NCBI RefSeq assembly: GCF_003024605.1
Contig: NZ_PYJQ01000010.1
Location: 186,001-250,000 of the forward strand
Direction: 5' to 3'
DNA length: 64,000 bases
DNA from: Rhizobium sp. JAB6
GTDB lineage: Bacteria; Pseudomonadota; Alphaproteobacteria; Rhizobiales; Rhizobiaceae
A program made the position numbers and the translations under genes. Under the pieces are notes generated by a model. It saw only the letters and a list, made by a program, of their open reading frames with translations, had not been told where the DNA came from and made no database searches. Shown here one piece after another: positions 54,876 to 63,126 of this stretch (its first letter is position 1; every line of letters starts with the position of its first letter).

Positions 54876-54885
54876 CGGCAAGCTC

Positions 54886-55545
54886 CTACTGCATCAGCGA
54901 ATCGGTGTCACCGGAACCGGCGAGCACGATCTTGACGATGGCGATGAAGGTTTCGGCGCGGGTCTTCAGGTCGGGCGCTTCGAGAAGGGCCTGTTTCTCG
55001 GCCGGATCGAAGGGCGCCATGATCGACAGCGAATTGACCAGCATCATATTGTCGGCGCGCTCGACGCTTTCCCAATCCGCCTCCAGCTTGTTGGCTTCCA
55101 GATAGGCTCGGAACGCCGCAAGCAGCGCGGCGCGGTCGACCGTATCCTCCTCATGGTGCGACTTGAGGTCGGAGATGAAGGGCGTGATGCGGAAGGTGCG
55201 ATAGGGCTGGCTGTTGGTGATTTCATCCATCAGCCGGAAACGGCATATGCCGGTCAGCGCGGCGATATAGCGTCCGTCTCCGGTTTCCGAGAGGGAAGTG
55301 ATACGGCCGAGGCAGCCGACATGCGCCAGATTGGACGATTCCGGCGGCTCTCCCAGCGCCGGCTGGATCATGCCGATCAAACGATTTCCGGCGATCGCCG
55401 CATCGAACATGGCAAGATAGCGCGGCTCGAAGACATTGAGCGGCAATTGCGCCCCGGGCAGCAGCAACGCACCGGACAAAGGAAAGACGGCAACCGAATC
55501 AGGCAGATCGCTTGGCTTCAAATATCTGGCATTGCCGACTTGCAT
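54886..55545 (-). CDS. LON substrate-binding-domain protein (no protease domain)
   Basis: 219-aa protein with only the Lon N-terminal (LAN) domain: [75 protein letters not shown]. There is no ATPase or serine-lysine protease region. The role of such stand-alone domains is unknown; they are thought to bind unfolded protein. It lies between the thioredoxin-TPR gene and UPF0434, a conserved alphaproteobacterial order. A start three codons upstream is possible but lacks a ribosome site. Confidence 0.92.
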   Translation of the reverse strand: MQVGNARYLKPSDLPDSVAVFPLSGALLLPGAQLPLNVFEPRYLAMFDAAIAGNRLIGMIQPALGEPPESSNLAHVGCLGRITSLSETGDGRYIAALTGICRFRLMDEITNSQPYRTFRITPFISDLKSHHEEDTVDRAALLAAFRAYLEANKLEADWESVERADNMMLVNSLSIMAPFDPAEKQALLEAPDLKTRAETFIAIVKIVLAGSGDTDSLMQ

Positions 55546-55560
55546 CTCTTCCATCCCGCC

Positions 55561-55612
55561 AAAGCATGTCGCGCAAGTGTGCAGCGGTTTTGCGACAGCG
55601 ACATGCGCAAAA
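55561..55612. repeat. dispersed palindromic repeat, GCATGTCGC type
   Basis: Arms GCATGTCGC (55564-55572) and GCGACATGC (55598-55606) enclose GCAAGTGTGCAGCGGTTTTG. The core matches those of the repeats at 3811, 33659 and 44203 while the arms differ. It lies in the 335-base gap between the thioredoxin-TPR and LON-like genes; the rest of that gap (to 55880) shows no gene. Confidence 0.8.
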
Positions 55613-55880
55613 TCAAAGACCTAAAGTGCGAAAAGCAAAGCCGAAAGATCGCAACGCACTTTGGATCGCCGCGCGCGCCGCAGTTGGCCGCGCAGGAACG
55701 ACACAGTCGCGGTCATCGTCCCTTTTTGCGCCGTCACCGATAATGTGAGCCCGTCTGCCGAAAACACAAGAGCATCTTCAATGAAAAACGCCGCCCGCCT
55801 GCCGAATATCTTGACCGCTGCCTAACAGGCGATCGTCCGGAAGGTTCCGCACGATCGCTACACCTGGCGGAACAGACCCT

Positions 55881-56852
55881 TTACGAAAACAGAATGGAGG
55901 ACAGCTTGCGCCGTGCCGCGATGGTGGCCGGGTCCTTGGCGCCCCATACCTCGAAGAATTCCAGGAGCTGGCGGCGCGCGCCGTCGTCGCCGTAGCTGCG
56001 ATCCTTGCGCATGACGGTCAGAAGATGGTCGGCCGCCTCGTCCCGCTTGCCTTCGACATTGCGGATCTTGGCAAGCTTGATGCGCTGCTCGTGATTGTCC
56101 GGATTGGCGGCCAGTTCCCGTTCGATCGCCACGGGATCGCCGAGCTTGCGGGCTTCGTCGATCTGATCCAGCTTCTTGACCACCGCCTGAATGCCGGCAT
56201 CCTTGGCGAGCGTTTCCGGCAGGTCGGCAAGCGCCTCGCGGGCGCGCTGGCTCTGTCCGGCGGCGATCATGCATTCCGCCATGCCCGCAAGCGCCTTGGC
56301 ATTTTCAGGGTCCGCCTGCAGCACCGCGCCGAAGAGTTCGGCAGCGCCATTGACGTCACCGGCGGCAAGCAGGCCGCCCGCCTCTTCGAGAACTGCGGCA
56401 ATTTCCGCCGCCTGATCGCCGCCGCCTGCAGGGCCGCCGAGACGATCGATGAACTGGCGAACCTGGCTCTCGGGAACAGCACCCATGAAGCCATCGGCCG
56501 GACGGCCGTCGACGAAGGCGATGACGGCCGGGATCGACTGGATGCCGAGCTGGCCGGCGATCGACGGATGATCGTCTATGTTCATCTTGACCAGTTTGAC
56601 GCGCCCCTGCGCTTCGGTGACGACCTTTTCGAGAACCGGCGTCAGCTGCTTGCACGGGCCGCACCAGGGCGCCCAGAAATCGACCAGCACCGGTTGCCGG
56701 CGCGATTCTTCGATAACGTCCTTGGCGAAGTTGGCAGTCGTCGTATCCTTGATCGGCGATGCGCCGCCTGCGGCCGGCGCGCCGCCGTAAGATGCCGAGG
56801 CCGACATCTGCCCGCCGAAGGAAGCGTTGTAGGGATTGTTCGAACCGCTCAT
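55881..56852 (-). CDS. thioredoxin-TPR protein (CnoX/YbbN-like)
   Basis: 323 aa. A disordered Ser/Gly/Ala-rich N-terminal stretch (about 1-40) precedes a thioredoxin domain with an intact active site, DFWAPWCGPCKQLTPVLEKV, and cis-proline SIPAVIAF; after about residue 145 come TPR-like helices (AAELFGAVLQADPENAKALAGMAECMIAAGQ, HEQRIKLAKIRNVEGKRDEAADHLL) and the conserved end RRQLLEFFEVWG. E. coli CnoX has the same layout and acts as a chaperone handing clients to GroEL; here the WCGPC motif suggests it also keeps redox activity. ATG 56852 has GGGAG upstream. Confidence 0.92.
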   Translation of the reverse strand: MSGSNNPYNASFGGQMSASASYGGAPAAGGASPIKDTTTANFAKDVIEESRRQPVLVDFWAPWCGPCKQLTPVLEKVVTEAQGRVKLVKMNIDDHPSIAGQLGIQSIPAVIAFVDGRPADGFMGAVPESQVRQFIDRLGGPAGGGDQAAEIAAVLEEAGGLLAAGDVNGAAELFGAVLQADPENAKALAGMAECMIAAGQSQRAREALADLPETLAKDAGIQAVVKKLDQIDEARKLGDPVAIERELAANPDNHEQRIKLAKIRNVEGKRDEAADHLLTVMRKDRSYGDDGARRQLLEFFEVWGAKDPATIAARRKLSSILFS

Positions 56853-57011
56853 GAGTGTCTCCCGCCTGCCGGCATCCTTGATCTTGTAAGGAGCATGCTT
56901 TCCGAACGAACCCATTGAAGTCCGCCTCGCAGCACGCCGAATGGAATGGTCAAAGCACGCGGACAGCCCAAAGAGAAGCCGCCTGCCATATCTTAGCGCT
57001 AAAATCGTATG

Positions 57012-57521
57012 TTAGCTCGTCACTTTCAAGACTAGCGGCGTATGACCCGTCGCCTCCATGAAGCGCAGGAGGTCGCCGCTGGCAATCGACGTCGTCGCAT
57101 CGTTCGACAGGGGATGGCAGTTGACGATGTCATGCGCCATCAGATCGGCATCGAGGACGAAGGTGACATTGTTGGCGGTGTCGTTGATCGCGCCGAAGGC
57201 CGTAACCGAGCCCGGAAGGACGCCGAGATATTCCATCAGCTTCTCCGGCTTGCCGAAGGACACCTTGCTCGCCGCACCGATCAGCGTGTGAACGGTCTTC
57301 AGATCGACGGTCGCATTTTCCTCGACGGTCAGCAGGAAGAAATTGTCCTTCTTGTCCTTCACGAACAGGTTCTTCGTATGGCCGCCGGGAATCTCGTCGC
57401 GCAGCGATACCGATTCGGCGACGGTGAAAACCGGGGCATGGTCCTTGGTCTTATGGGCAATGCCGAGCCCGTCCAGGAATCGGAAGAGGTCGTCGCGGGT
57501 TTTCGGGGTGGTCTCGGTCAT
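57012..57521 (-). CDS. prolyl-tRNA editing deacylase ProX/YbaK-like
   Basis: 169-aa free-standing editing domain that hydrolyses Ala-tRNA(Pro) or Cys-tRNA(Pro). Conserved parts: FLDGLGIAHKTKDHAPVFTVAES, GGHTKNLFVKDKKDNFFLLTV (catalytic lysine region), SFGKPEKLMEYLGVLPGSVTAFGAIND and VLDADLMAHDIVNCHPLSNDATTSI. Of the YbaK superfamily it best matches the PrdX/ProXp-ala group. ATG 57521 is the family start; a 65-codon upstream frame is not conserved. Confidence 0.92.
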   Translation of the reverse strand: MTETTPKTRDDLFRFLDGLGIAHKTKDHAPVFTVAESVSLRDEIPGGHTKNLFVKDKKDNFFLLTVEENATVDLKTVHTLIGAASKVSFGKPEKLMEYLGVLPGSVTAFGAINDTANNVTFVLDADLMAHDIVNCHPLSNDATTSIASGDLLRFMEATGHTPLVLKVTS

Positions 57522-57765
57522 GACGTCTCGCAATGAAAAATGGTCCGCTCCTGATACGTCGCCCACAATTTCATTGCAATCTTCGAGACGACAAAGCCCG
57601 GCGTTTCCGGGCTTTCCGAGAGCTTGCGAAAAGAAGATGCAATTTTTCTTCGCGAACGCGTCATTTCCCTGTTGCATTTGAAAAATGGTTAGGCCATATA
57701 GCGCCCGTCGCCGCAAGACGACGCCCAGCGGTCCAACACACTACCCCGGATCGCGACGGGAATGA

Positions 57766-57840
57766 GCGGGTGTAGCTCAGGGGTAGAGCACAACCTTGCC
57801 AAGGTTGGGGTCGAGGGTTCGAATCCCTTCGCCCGCTCCA
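57766..57840 (+). tRNA. tRNA-Gly (anticodon GCC)
   Basis: Full cloverleaf: acceptor GCGGGTG/CGCCCGC, D arm GCTCAGGGGTAGAGC, anticodon stem CAACC/GGTTG with loop TTGCCAA and anticodon GCC at 57798-57800, T arm GAGGGTTCGAATCCCTT, discriminator T and an encoded CCA at 57838-57840. It reads GGC and GGU codons. A terminator follows about 50 bases later. Confidence 0.97.
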
Positions 57841-57888
57841 GTTTTCAAATTTTCCCATAGAATAAAGACGCTACGGCTTGGCCGTAAA

Positions 57889-57918
57889 AGCGCCTTTCCG
57901 ACCGGAAGGCGCATTTTT
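57889..57918 (+). terminator. Rho-independent terminator after tRNA-Gly
   Basis: GCGCCTTTCCG-ac-CGGAAGGCGC followed by ATTTTTCG; about ten paired bases with one bulged T. It lies about 50 bases past the tRNA. Confidence 0.82.
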
Positions 57919-57967
57919 CGCGCGCCTGTTTTCTTTTCCTCTCGCGCTTCCGCGCAATGCGCTCGTC

Positions 57968-58582
57968 CTAGTTACGAATCGCGATCGTCGCCGCAGCGCC
58001 TCCCATGCAAAAGGCTGCGCCGCGATTCATCAGGCGCATCGCCCGAGGCGACTGCAGGGACCGGCGCGTCTTCGCTCCGAGGATGGCGAAAGGGAACTGC
58101 ACGGCGGTCAGAATGATGGCGGTTATCGCCAGAAGAATCGGAACGTCGGTGGCCGATAGCGCGCGGATGTCCACGACCGTCGGCAGGATGGAGATATAGA
58201 ACAGGATCGATTTGGGATTGCCGAGCGTCACCAGAACGCCCGAAACGAATGCATTTGCACCACTCCCCCGCTGGGCCGCATGGCTTTCATCGAAGGTCTC
58301 GCCGGATCGCCAGAATTGCACAGCCAGCCAGCAAAGATAGGCTACCCCTGCCCATTTGATCGCAATCAACAAATAACTGAAGGTTTCCGCGATGAATGCC
58401 AATCCGGCAAGAACCGTGGCAAGGTACAATACGTCGCCGAACACCATACCGGCCGTCATCCATGCTGCACGCCGATAGCCGCTCTTCAAAGCTTGCGCCA
58501 CGATGGCAACGATTTGCGGACCCGGAATGATTGCCGCAATCGCCAGCGCACCGGAATATGCGATGAATCCCGACTGAGTCAT
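57968..58582 (-). CDS. LysE/RhtB-family amino-acid exporter
   Basis: 204-aa membrane exporter with six hydrophobic segments. The LysE family motif is at the N-terminus, GALAIAAIIPGPQIVAIVAQALKSGYR, followed by AGMVFGDVLYLATVLAGL and GVLVTLGNPKSILFYISILPTVVD, which is the second family block. Substrate is unknown. It is a second member of the family that is cut at base 1 of the window. No operon partners. Confidence 0.92.
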   Translation of the reverse strand: MTQSGFIAYSGALAIAAIIPGPQIVAIVAQALKSGYRRAAWMTAGMVFGDVLYLATVLAGLAFIAETFSYLLIAIKWAGVAYLCWLAVQFWRSGETFDESHAAQRGSGANAFVSGVLVTLGNPKSILFYISILPTVVDIRALSATDVPILLAITAIILTAVQFPFAILGAKTRRSLQSPRAMRLMNRGAAFCMGGAAATIAIRN

Positions 58583-58777
58583 TTTGCTTTCCCGTTCCTC
58601 TTCGATGTCGGAAACCGATTTTAACTCTTAATTCGTAAACATGCTCAGAGATGGCAGCAAGCATGTTTCTCCCCTCGCCCACCCTCGCTCGGCGGCCGAA
58701 GCGCAGGTCTCAAATCAGTCCAATTTGACGTGCAGGTCTGCGCAACGGATAACGGACGGAACGCGGTAGCTGTGCGC

Positions 58778-59419
58778 ATGAAAACAAAGATTTCCCTGCT
58801 GATTGCGATACTGTCGCTTCTGCCGTTTCCCGCGCTCGCCCATCCGCATATCTTCATCGATGCCAAATTCGAGGTCGTCTCGGCGCCCGATGGCTCCATC
58901 AGCGAGCTGCGCAATGTCTGGAGCTTCGACGAGGTGTTCACCTCCTCCGTGCTCATGGATTACGGCAAGAGCGGCGATCAGTCGTTGAGCGCGAGCGAGC
59001 TCAAGGCCGTGGGAAAGACGGTCAGGGATTCCTTGGCGCAATATGGTTACTACACGAACGTCACCAGCAATGGCAAAGCGGTGCCGATGGCAAAGCCGGA
59101 CGCGATTGAGGCCCACTATAAGGACGGCTCCCTGACGCTGACCTTTTCGCTCAAGCCGGAGCAGAAGACCTTCCTCAAGGGAACCACCATCTTCGGCATT
59201 TACGACAAGACACTCTATACGGCGGTCGATTTCGCCACCGACAACGATTTGAGCACATCGGGACCCGCCTTCGGCCGCTGCAAGCGCAAGGTCATCAGAC
59301 CCGATCCGAAAGAAGTCATGGCCGAAAACCAGGCTGCGCTGACAAGCATGTTCTTCAGCGATCCGAAAGGCACGGACTACTCGCTGCTGGTGGCCACGCG
59401 CCTCGAAGTCCAGTGCTGA
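58778..59419 (+). CDS. DUF1007 family periplasmic protein
   Basis: 213 aa with a signal peptide (residues 1-22, FPALAHPH) and the DUF1007 pattern: AHPHIFIDAKFEVV, LRNVWSFDEVFTS, LTLTFSLKPEQKTF, TTIFGIYDKTLYTAVDFA. The mature protein starts with a His-rich HPH, a possible metal ligand. DUF1007 genes usually lie next to a Ni/Co efflux (RcnA/HoxN-like) gene, with which they may handle metal; no such partner is present here, as the next gene is a convergent PAP2 phosphatase. Confidence 0.87.
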   Translation: MKTKISLLIAILSLLPFPALAHPHIFIDAKFEVVSAPDGSISELRNVWSFDEVFTSSVLMDYGKSGDQSLSASELKAVGKTVRDSLAQYGYYTNVTSNGKAVPMAKPDAIEAHYKDGSLTLTFSLKPEQKTFLKGTTIFGIYDKTLYTAVDFATDNDLSTSGPAFGRCKRKVIRPDPKEVMAENQAALTSMFFSDPKGTDYSLLVATRLEVQC

Positions 59420-59439
59420 TCCGGTAAGATCACCTTCCC

Positions 59440-60186
59440 TCACTTGAAAGGCGGGCCATCGTCTTCGGAATATCCCTTGCCCCTGGCCGCAGGCGATATA
59501 GAGCGGCGGGCAATGATCCAGCAGGCGAGCGCCCAGGTCGCACCGGCGCACCAGCCGCCGAGAACGTCGGTCGGATAATGCACGCCGAGATAGACCCGGC
59601 TCGCGCCGATCATCAATGTCAGCAGGATGCCGGCCGCCACGGTGAAAACACGCGTCGAACGATAGGTCCGCGTGCCTGAGATCAGCGCGGCAAGGGTCAG
59701 ATAGGTCACGGCCGATACCATGGCATGGCCGCTCGGAAAGCTCAGATCGTGAACCTCCACCAGATGCGGCACGATATCCGGCCGCGCCCGTGCGACGCCG
59801 ACCTTCAGGGCCGCACTCAGCGCCCAGCCGCCAAGAACCGAGGCCAGGACGAAGATGGCGATGGCGCGCTGCCGGTCGAGCAGCAGATAGATCGTCACGA
59901 GCGCCGTCATCAGCGCCAGAACCGTCGTCCCGCCGAGGCTGGTAATGTCCTTGACGGCATGGGTCAGCCATCCCGGCCCGATCGGCACGGCCAGGTTCCC
60001 GGGCTGGCGAAGCGCCAGCAATATAGCCTCGTCGAATCCCTTCGTGCTGCCTTCGAGGACCTCTCCCGTCAGATAGATGAACAGAAGAATACCGCCCGAA
60101 AGCGCGGCGAACATCACAAGCAGCAAAGGCTCGTAGCGGTTCAACCATCCAGGGATGCCCGATGTTCCGAATGGCCGATCCTTCAT
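59440..60186 (-). CDS. PAP2-family membrane phosphatase
   Basis: 248-aa six-helix lipid phosphatase. The three active-site motifs are complete: KVGVARARP (motif 1), FPSGHAM (motif 2) and SRVYLGVHYPTDVLGG (motif 3). It dephosphorylates phosphatidate, undecaprenyl pyrophosphate or related lipids at the periplasmic face. It ends 20 bases from the convergent DUF1007 gene. The upstream 382 bases hold its promoter. Confidence 0.93.
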   Translation of the reverse strand: MKDRPFGTSGIPGWLNRYEPLLLVMFAALSGGILLFIYLTGEVLEGSTKGFDEAILLALRQPGNLAVPIGPGWLTHAVKDITSLGGTTVLALMTALVTIYLLLDRQRAIAIFVLASVLGGWALSAALKVGVARARPDIVPHLVEVHDLSFPSGHAMVSAVTYLTLAALISGTRTYRSTRVFTVAAGILLTLMIGASRVYLGVHYPTDVLGGWCAGATWALACWIIARRSISPAARGKGYSEDDGPPFK

Positions 60187-60568
60187 GCGCTGAAACCTGC
60201 CTTGCGTGCTCTTTTATCATCCGTCCACAGTCGAAGCTCGATATCGGACAAAGCCTATCTAGGAACAAAACGCGCAGCTTCCAACCGACCGAAGCCTGAA
60301 CGATATATCCGGCCGCGCATGCGCTTCAGGTTCGTGAAATAAAATCTCTCTATCTTGGCGGGAATTATTGCAGTCGCCGCGGCCGCCACGACAGGAGGTG
60401 GCCTGCTTTGCTGTCTGCAGAAGGATGGTTCATGGGGGCGTTAGCGATACGGAAGCGTTCAGGCCGCTGGTCGGGCGCCATGTCTGCTTTCAAACTTTCT
60501 GCTGTTTTTCAAGCCGCGAGCTGTGCTAGTAGAGCTGCAGGGGCGATCAGGTATCAGGTGTTTTCAGA
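60187..60568. other. 382-base intergenic region upstream of the MipA gene
   Basis: Divergent region between the PAP2 and MipA genes. It contains one short candidate frame (60432-60575, listed separately). No palindromic repeat of the types seen elsewhere was found. Confidence 0.4.
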
Positions 60569-60575
60569 GTGTTAA
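60432..60575 (+). CDS. possible 47-aa upstream ORF before the MipA gene
   Basis: ATG 60432 has AGAAGGA six bases upstream, a good ribosome site. The frame reads a basic start (ALAIRKRSGRWSG) and an Ala/Ser-rich middle, and stops at 60573-60575, overlapping the GTG start of the MipA gene by seven bases. No family recognised. It could couple translation to the weakly initiated MipA gene, or be chance. Confidence 0.28.
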   Translation: MGALAIRKRSGRWSGAMSAFKLSAVFQAASCASRAAGAIRYQVFSEC

Positions 60576-61420
60576 ATGTTGGGACATCTTTTTCCGCCCG
60601 GCTGTCTGCACTGGCCGGAACGGGGTTGCTGGCGGCGTGCATAGCCGGCATGTTTCCCGCCTCGTCCAGAGCGGACGATACCCCTGCTAAATCCTCGTCC
60701 AGTACTTGGGTCGTCACGCTTGGCGCGACCGTGGAATACGGTCCGAGCTATGAGGGATCGAAGCACTATACCTTTGGCGCCCTGCCGTCTTTCGACATTC
60801 ATCGTTTGGGTGAGGCCCAGGAATACAGCGCGCCGGACGATAATTTCGATTATCAGCTCTTCGATCTCGGCGGTGTCGAAATCGGCCCGGTTGTGGGGCT
60901 GCGGGACGACCGCTTCGACATCAACGACCTGCACCTGCAAAGCCAGCGCAGGGTGCGCTGGAATTTCGATGCGGGCGGCTTTGCGCAATATTGGCTGATG
61001 GACAATCGGCTCCGGTTCCGCACGGAGATCCGCCAATCGCTTTGGGGCGGCGATGGACTGGTCGGTGATTTCGCCCTCGACTGGTTCCAGCCGCTAGGAG
61101 ACAAATGGCTCCTGTCCGCCGGTCCTCGCCTGTCGATGGCAAACACAGTCTATATGCGCACCAACTTCGGCATCTCGGAGAGTGAAGCTGCAAGGCATGG
61201 CCATATCAATGCCTTCGATGCCGGTGCCGGCATCAAATCGGTCGGTTTCACCGTGGCGGCGACCTATACGATCTCGCCCGAATGGAGCGTGCAGGTTTAC
61301 GGAAAATATAACCGCCTCGTAGGCGATGCCGCCGATAGCCCGATCACCTCGCGCTTCGGCTCACCCGACCAGAACATTATCGGCTTTACGCTGAACAGAA
61401 CCTTCAACGTCAAGTTTTGA
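60569..61420 (+). CDS. MipA/OmpV-family outer-membrane protein
   Basis: 283 aa with a long signal peptide (to about residue 36, SSRADD) followed by a beta-barrel typical of MipA/OmpV: VTLGATVEYGPSYEGSKHYTFGALPSFDIHR, GPVVGLRDDR, RFRTEIRQSLWGGDGLVGDFALDWFQPLGDKW, and a C-terminal strand ending FNVKF with the terminal aromatic needed for outer-membrane insertion. The start is GTG 60569, as no ATG allows a signal peptide. The 3' end overlaps the convergent cfa gene by 60 bases. Confidence 0.87.
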   Translation: MLNVGTSFSARLSALAGTGLLAACIAGMFPASSRADDTPAKSSSSTWVVTLGATVEYGPSYEGSKHYTFGALPSFDIHRLGEAQEYSAPDDNFDYQLFDLGGVEIGPVVGLRDDRFDINDLHLQSQRRVRWNFDAGGFAQYWLMDNRLRFRTEIRQSLWGGDGLVGDFALDWFQPLGDKWLLSAGPRLSMANTVYMRTNFGISESEAARHGHINAFDAGAGIKSVGFTVAATYTISPEWSVQVYGKYNRLVGDAADSPITSRFGSPDQNIIGFTLNRTFNVKF

Positions 61421-62701
61421 AACGCTCTTCGCTTCATTCTCGGCAATATAGTTGCGCGTCAGCGGAATGATGTCGTTTCGCTTGGCGATCTGTATCTGGA
61501 AGACGACGAGATCCTCATAGCGGAACGCTGCCTCCGCCGTCGAAAGATAATATTCCCACATGCGGCAGAAGCGCTCGTCGTAGAGCTTGGCGGCGTCGTC
61601 CCAGCGTGCCATGAACCGCTCCCGCCACGCCTCCAGCGTCTTGGCATAATGCAGCCGCAGCACCTCGACATCGGTAATGGCAAGCCCCGCCGCCTCGATT
61701 TCAGGCACGATCTCGGACAACGCCGGAATATAGCCGCCGGGAAAGATGTATTTGTCGAGCCACGGCGTCGTGAAGCCCGGTGTCGCCGAACAGCCGATGG
61801 TGTGCAGCACCATGATGCCGTCGTCCTCCAGCAGCTCGGCGCATTTGCGGAAAAAGGTGCGATAGGATGCAAGCCCGACATGCTCGAACATGCCGACGGA
61901 AACGATCCTGTCGAAGCGGCCGGTCAGGCTGCGGTAATCCCTCAGCGCGAACTGAACCTCTGCCGGCGTTCCACCCGCCCTCTCGGCGACCCGCTTCGAC
62001 GCGTATTCGTGCTGCTCTTCCGATAGGGTGACGCCGAGCACGTAACCGCCCGGCGCATGTTCGGCCATATGCAGCGCGAGGCCGCCCCAGCCGCAGCCGA
62101 TATCGAGGATGCTGTTGTTCGGCTCGATCAAAAGCTTGGCGGCGAGATGCCGCTTTTTGGCAATCTGCGCATCGTCAAGTGATTGGTCTGCATGCTCGAA
62201 ATAGGCGCAGGAATATTGCCGGTCCGGATCGAGGAAAAGCTCGTAGAGCCGGCCGTCGAGATCGTAGTGATGCGCGACATTCGCTTTCGATCGCCCCGGC
62301 AGGTTGCGATGGCGGAAAATCCGCAGCTTCGTTCGCGCGTAATCGATGATGCGGGCAATAAGGGGATGAGTGCTGTTCTGCGCCTCGCGCAAGATCATCG
62401 CCACGAAATCGTAAAGCGTACCCTGCTCGACGACGAAGCGGCCATCCATGAAGAGTTCGCCGAGCCGCATATCGGCATCGATGAGAAACGCCCATTCGGC
62501 GCGGTCGTCGGTGAAACGAACGTGAACCGGCTTGCCGGTTCCGTCGCCGAAGGTCAGCACACGGCCGCTGGCCGTGGTCACGCTCAACGCACCACGCGTC
62601 ACGATCGAAGACAGCGCGCGCTTCACGCACCAGTCCGCAACGCCGGAGAAAAGGGCATTGCTCTTGCCCTTGGGGCGGCTTTCAGCTGGAGAACCGGTCA
62701 T
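61361..62701 (-). CDS. cfa: cyclopropane-fatty-acyl-phospholipid synthase
   Basis: 446-aa SAM-dependent enzyme that methylenates unsaturated acyl chains of membrane phospholipids. The N-terminal domain (FTDDRAEWAFLIDADMRLGELFMDGRFVVEQG) is followed by the catalytic domain: VAHHYDLDGRLYELFLDPDRQYSCAYF, SAM motif ILDIGCGWGGLALHMAE, GVTLSEEQHEYA, SVGMFEHVG and FPGGYIPALSEI. Its ATG overlaps the stop of the EamA gene (TGATG). Third gene of a compact operon with a small transporter and a FemAB-like transferase. Confidence 0.96.
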   Translation of the reverse strand: MTGSPAESRPKGKSNALFSGVADWCVKRALSSIVTRGALSVTTASGRVLTFGDGTGKPVHVRFTDDRAEWAFLIDADMRLGELFMDGRFVVEQGTLYDFVAMILREAQNSTHPLIARIIDYARTKLRIFRHRNLPGRSKANVAHHYDLDGRLYELFLDPDRQYSCAYFEHADQSLDDAQIAKKRHLAAKLLIEPNNSILDIGCGWGGLALHMAEHAPGGYVLGVTLSEEQHEYASKRVAERAGGTPAEVQFALRDYRSLTGRFDRIVSVGMFEHVGLASYRTFFRKCAELLEDDGIMVLHTIGCSATPGFTTPWLDKYIFPGGYIPALSEIVPEIEAAGLAITDVEVLRLHYAKTLEAWRERFMARWDDAAKLYDERFCRMWEYYLSTAEAAFRYEDLVVFQIQIAKRNDIIPLTRNYIAENEAKSVSKLDVEGSVQRKADNVLVG

Positions 62702-63126
62702 CACCCATCCTTACCGGCGCTGCTGCGCAGCCCGTCATGCTTCACATGCCAATCGTCACGCTCTTCCGGCACCGCATTGGCACCGGCAATCAACCAGACC
62801 CCCAGGAGGATCAATCCGCTGCCGACCACCTGCAGGGCGACGACACGCTCGCCGAAGACGAACCAGCCTGTGGCGATGATCAGCACGTAGCTGATGCCGG
62901 AAAGCGGGAAGGCGCGGCTGAGATCGAGTTCGGCAAGCACGTTCATCCAGATGAAGAAGGTCCCGATCTCGACGGCGATGGCCGCCAATATCCAGTAGGA
63001 GGAGAGCGCTTGCCACAGCCAGCCTTCCGTGCCGCCACCACTCATCTGCTCGGCTCCGAGCTTGATGAAGAACTGGAACAGAGTATTCAGCACCGGCACG
63101 GCAAGCCAGGAAAGACGCATCGGCAT
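62701..63126 (-). CDS. small EamA/SMR-like membrane protein, 141 aa
   Basis: Four hydrophobic helices (about residues 5-22, 42-62, 72-92, 97-116) in a half-size DMT layout, with WLAVPVLNTLFQFFIKLGAEQ, WILAAIAVEIGTFFIWMNVLAELDLSRAFPLSGISYVLI, and GERVVALQVVGSGLILLGVWLI. It resembles the ArnE/ArnF-type and other small EamA proteins that move lipid-linked substrates as dimers. TAATG and TGATG overlaps join it to the genes on either side. A lipid-flipping role is inferred from this context only. Confidence 0.82.
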   Translation of the reverse strand: MPMRLSWLAVPVLNTLFQFFIKLGAEQMSGGGTEGWLWQALSSYWILAAIAVEIGTFFIWMNVLAELDLSRAFPLSGISYVLIIATGWFVFGERVVALQVVGSGLILLGVWLIAGANAVPEERDDWHVKHDGLRSSAGKDG

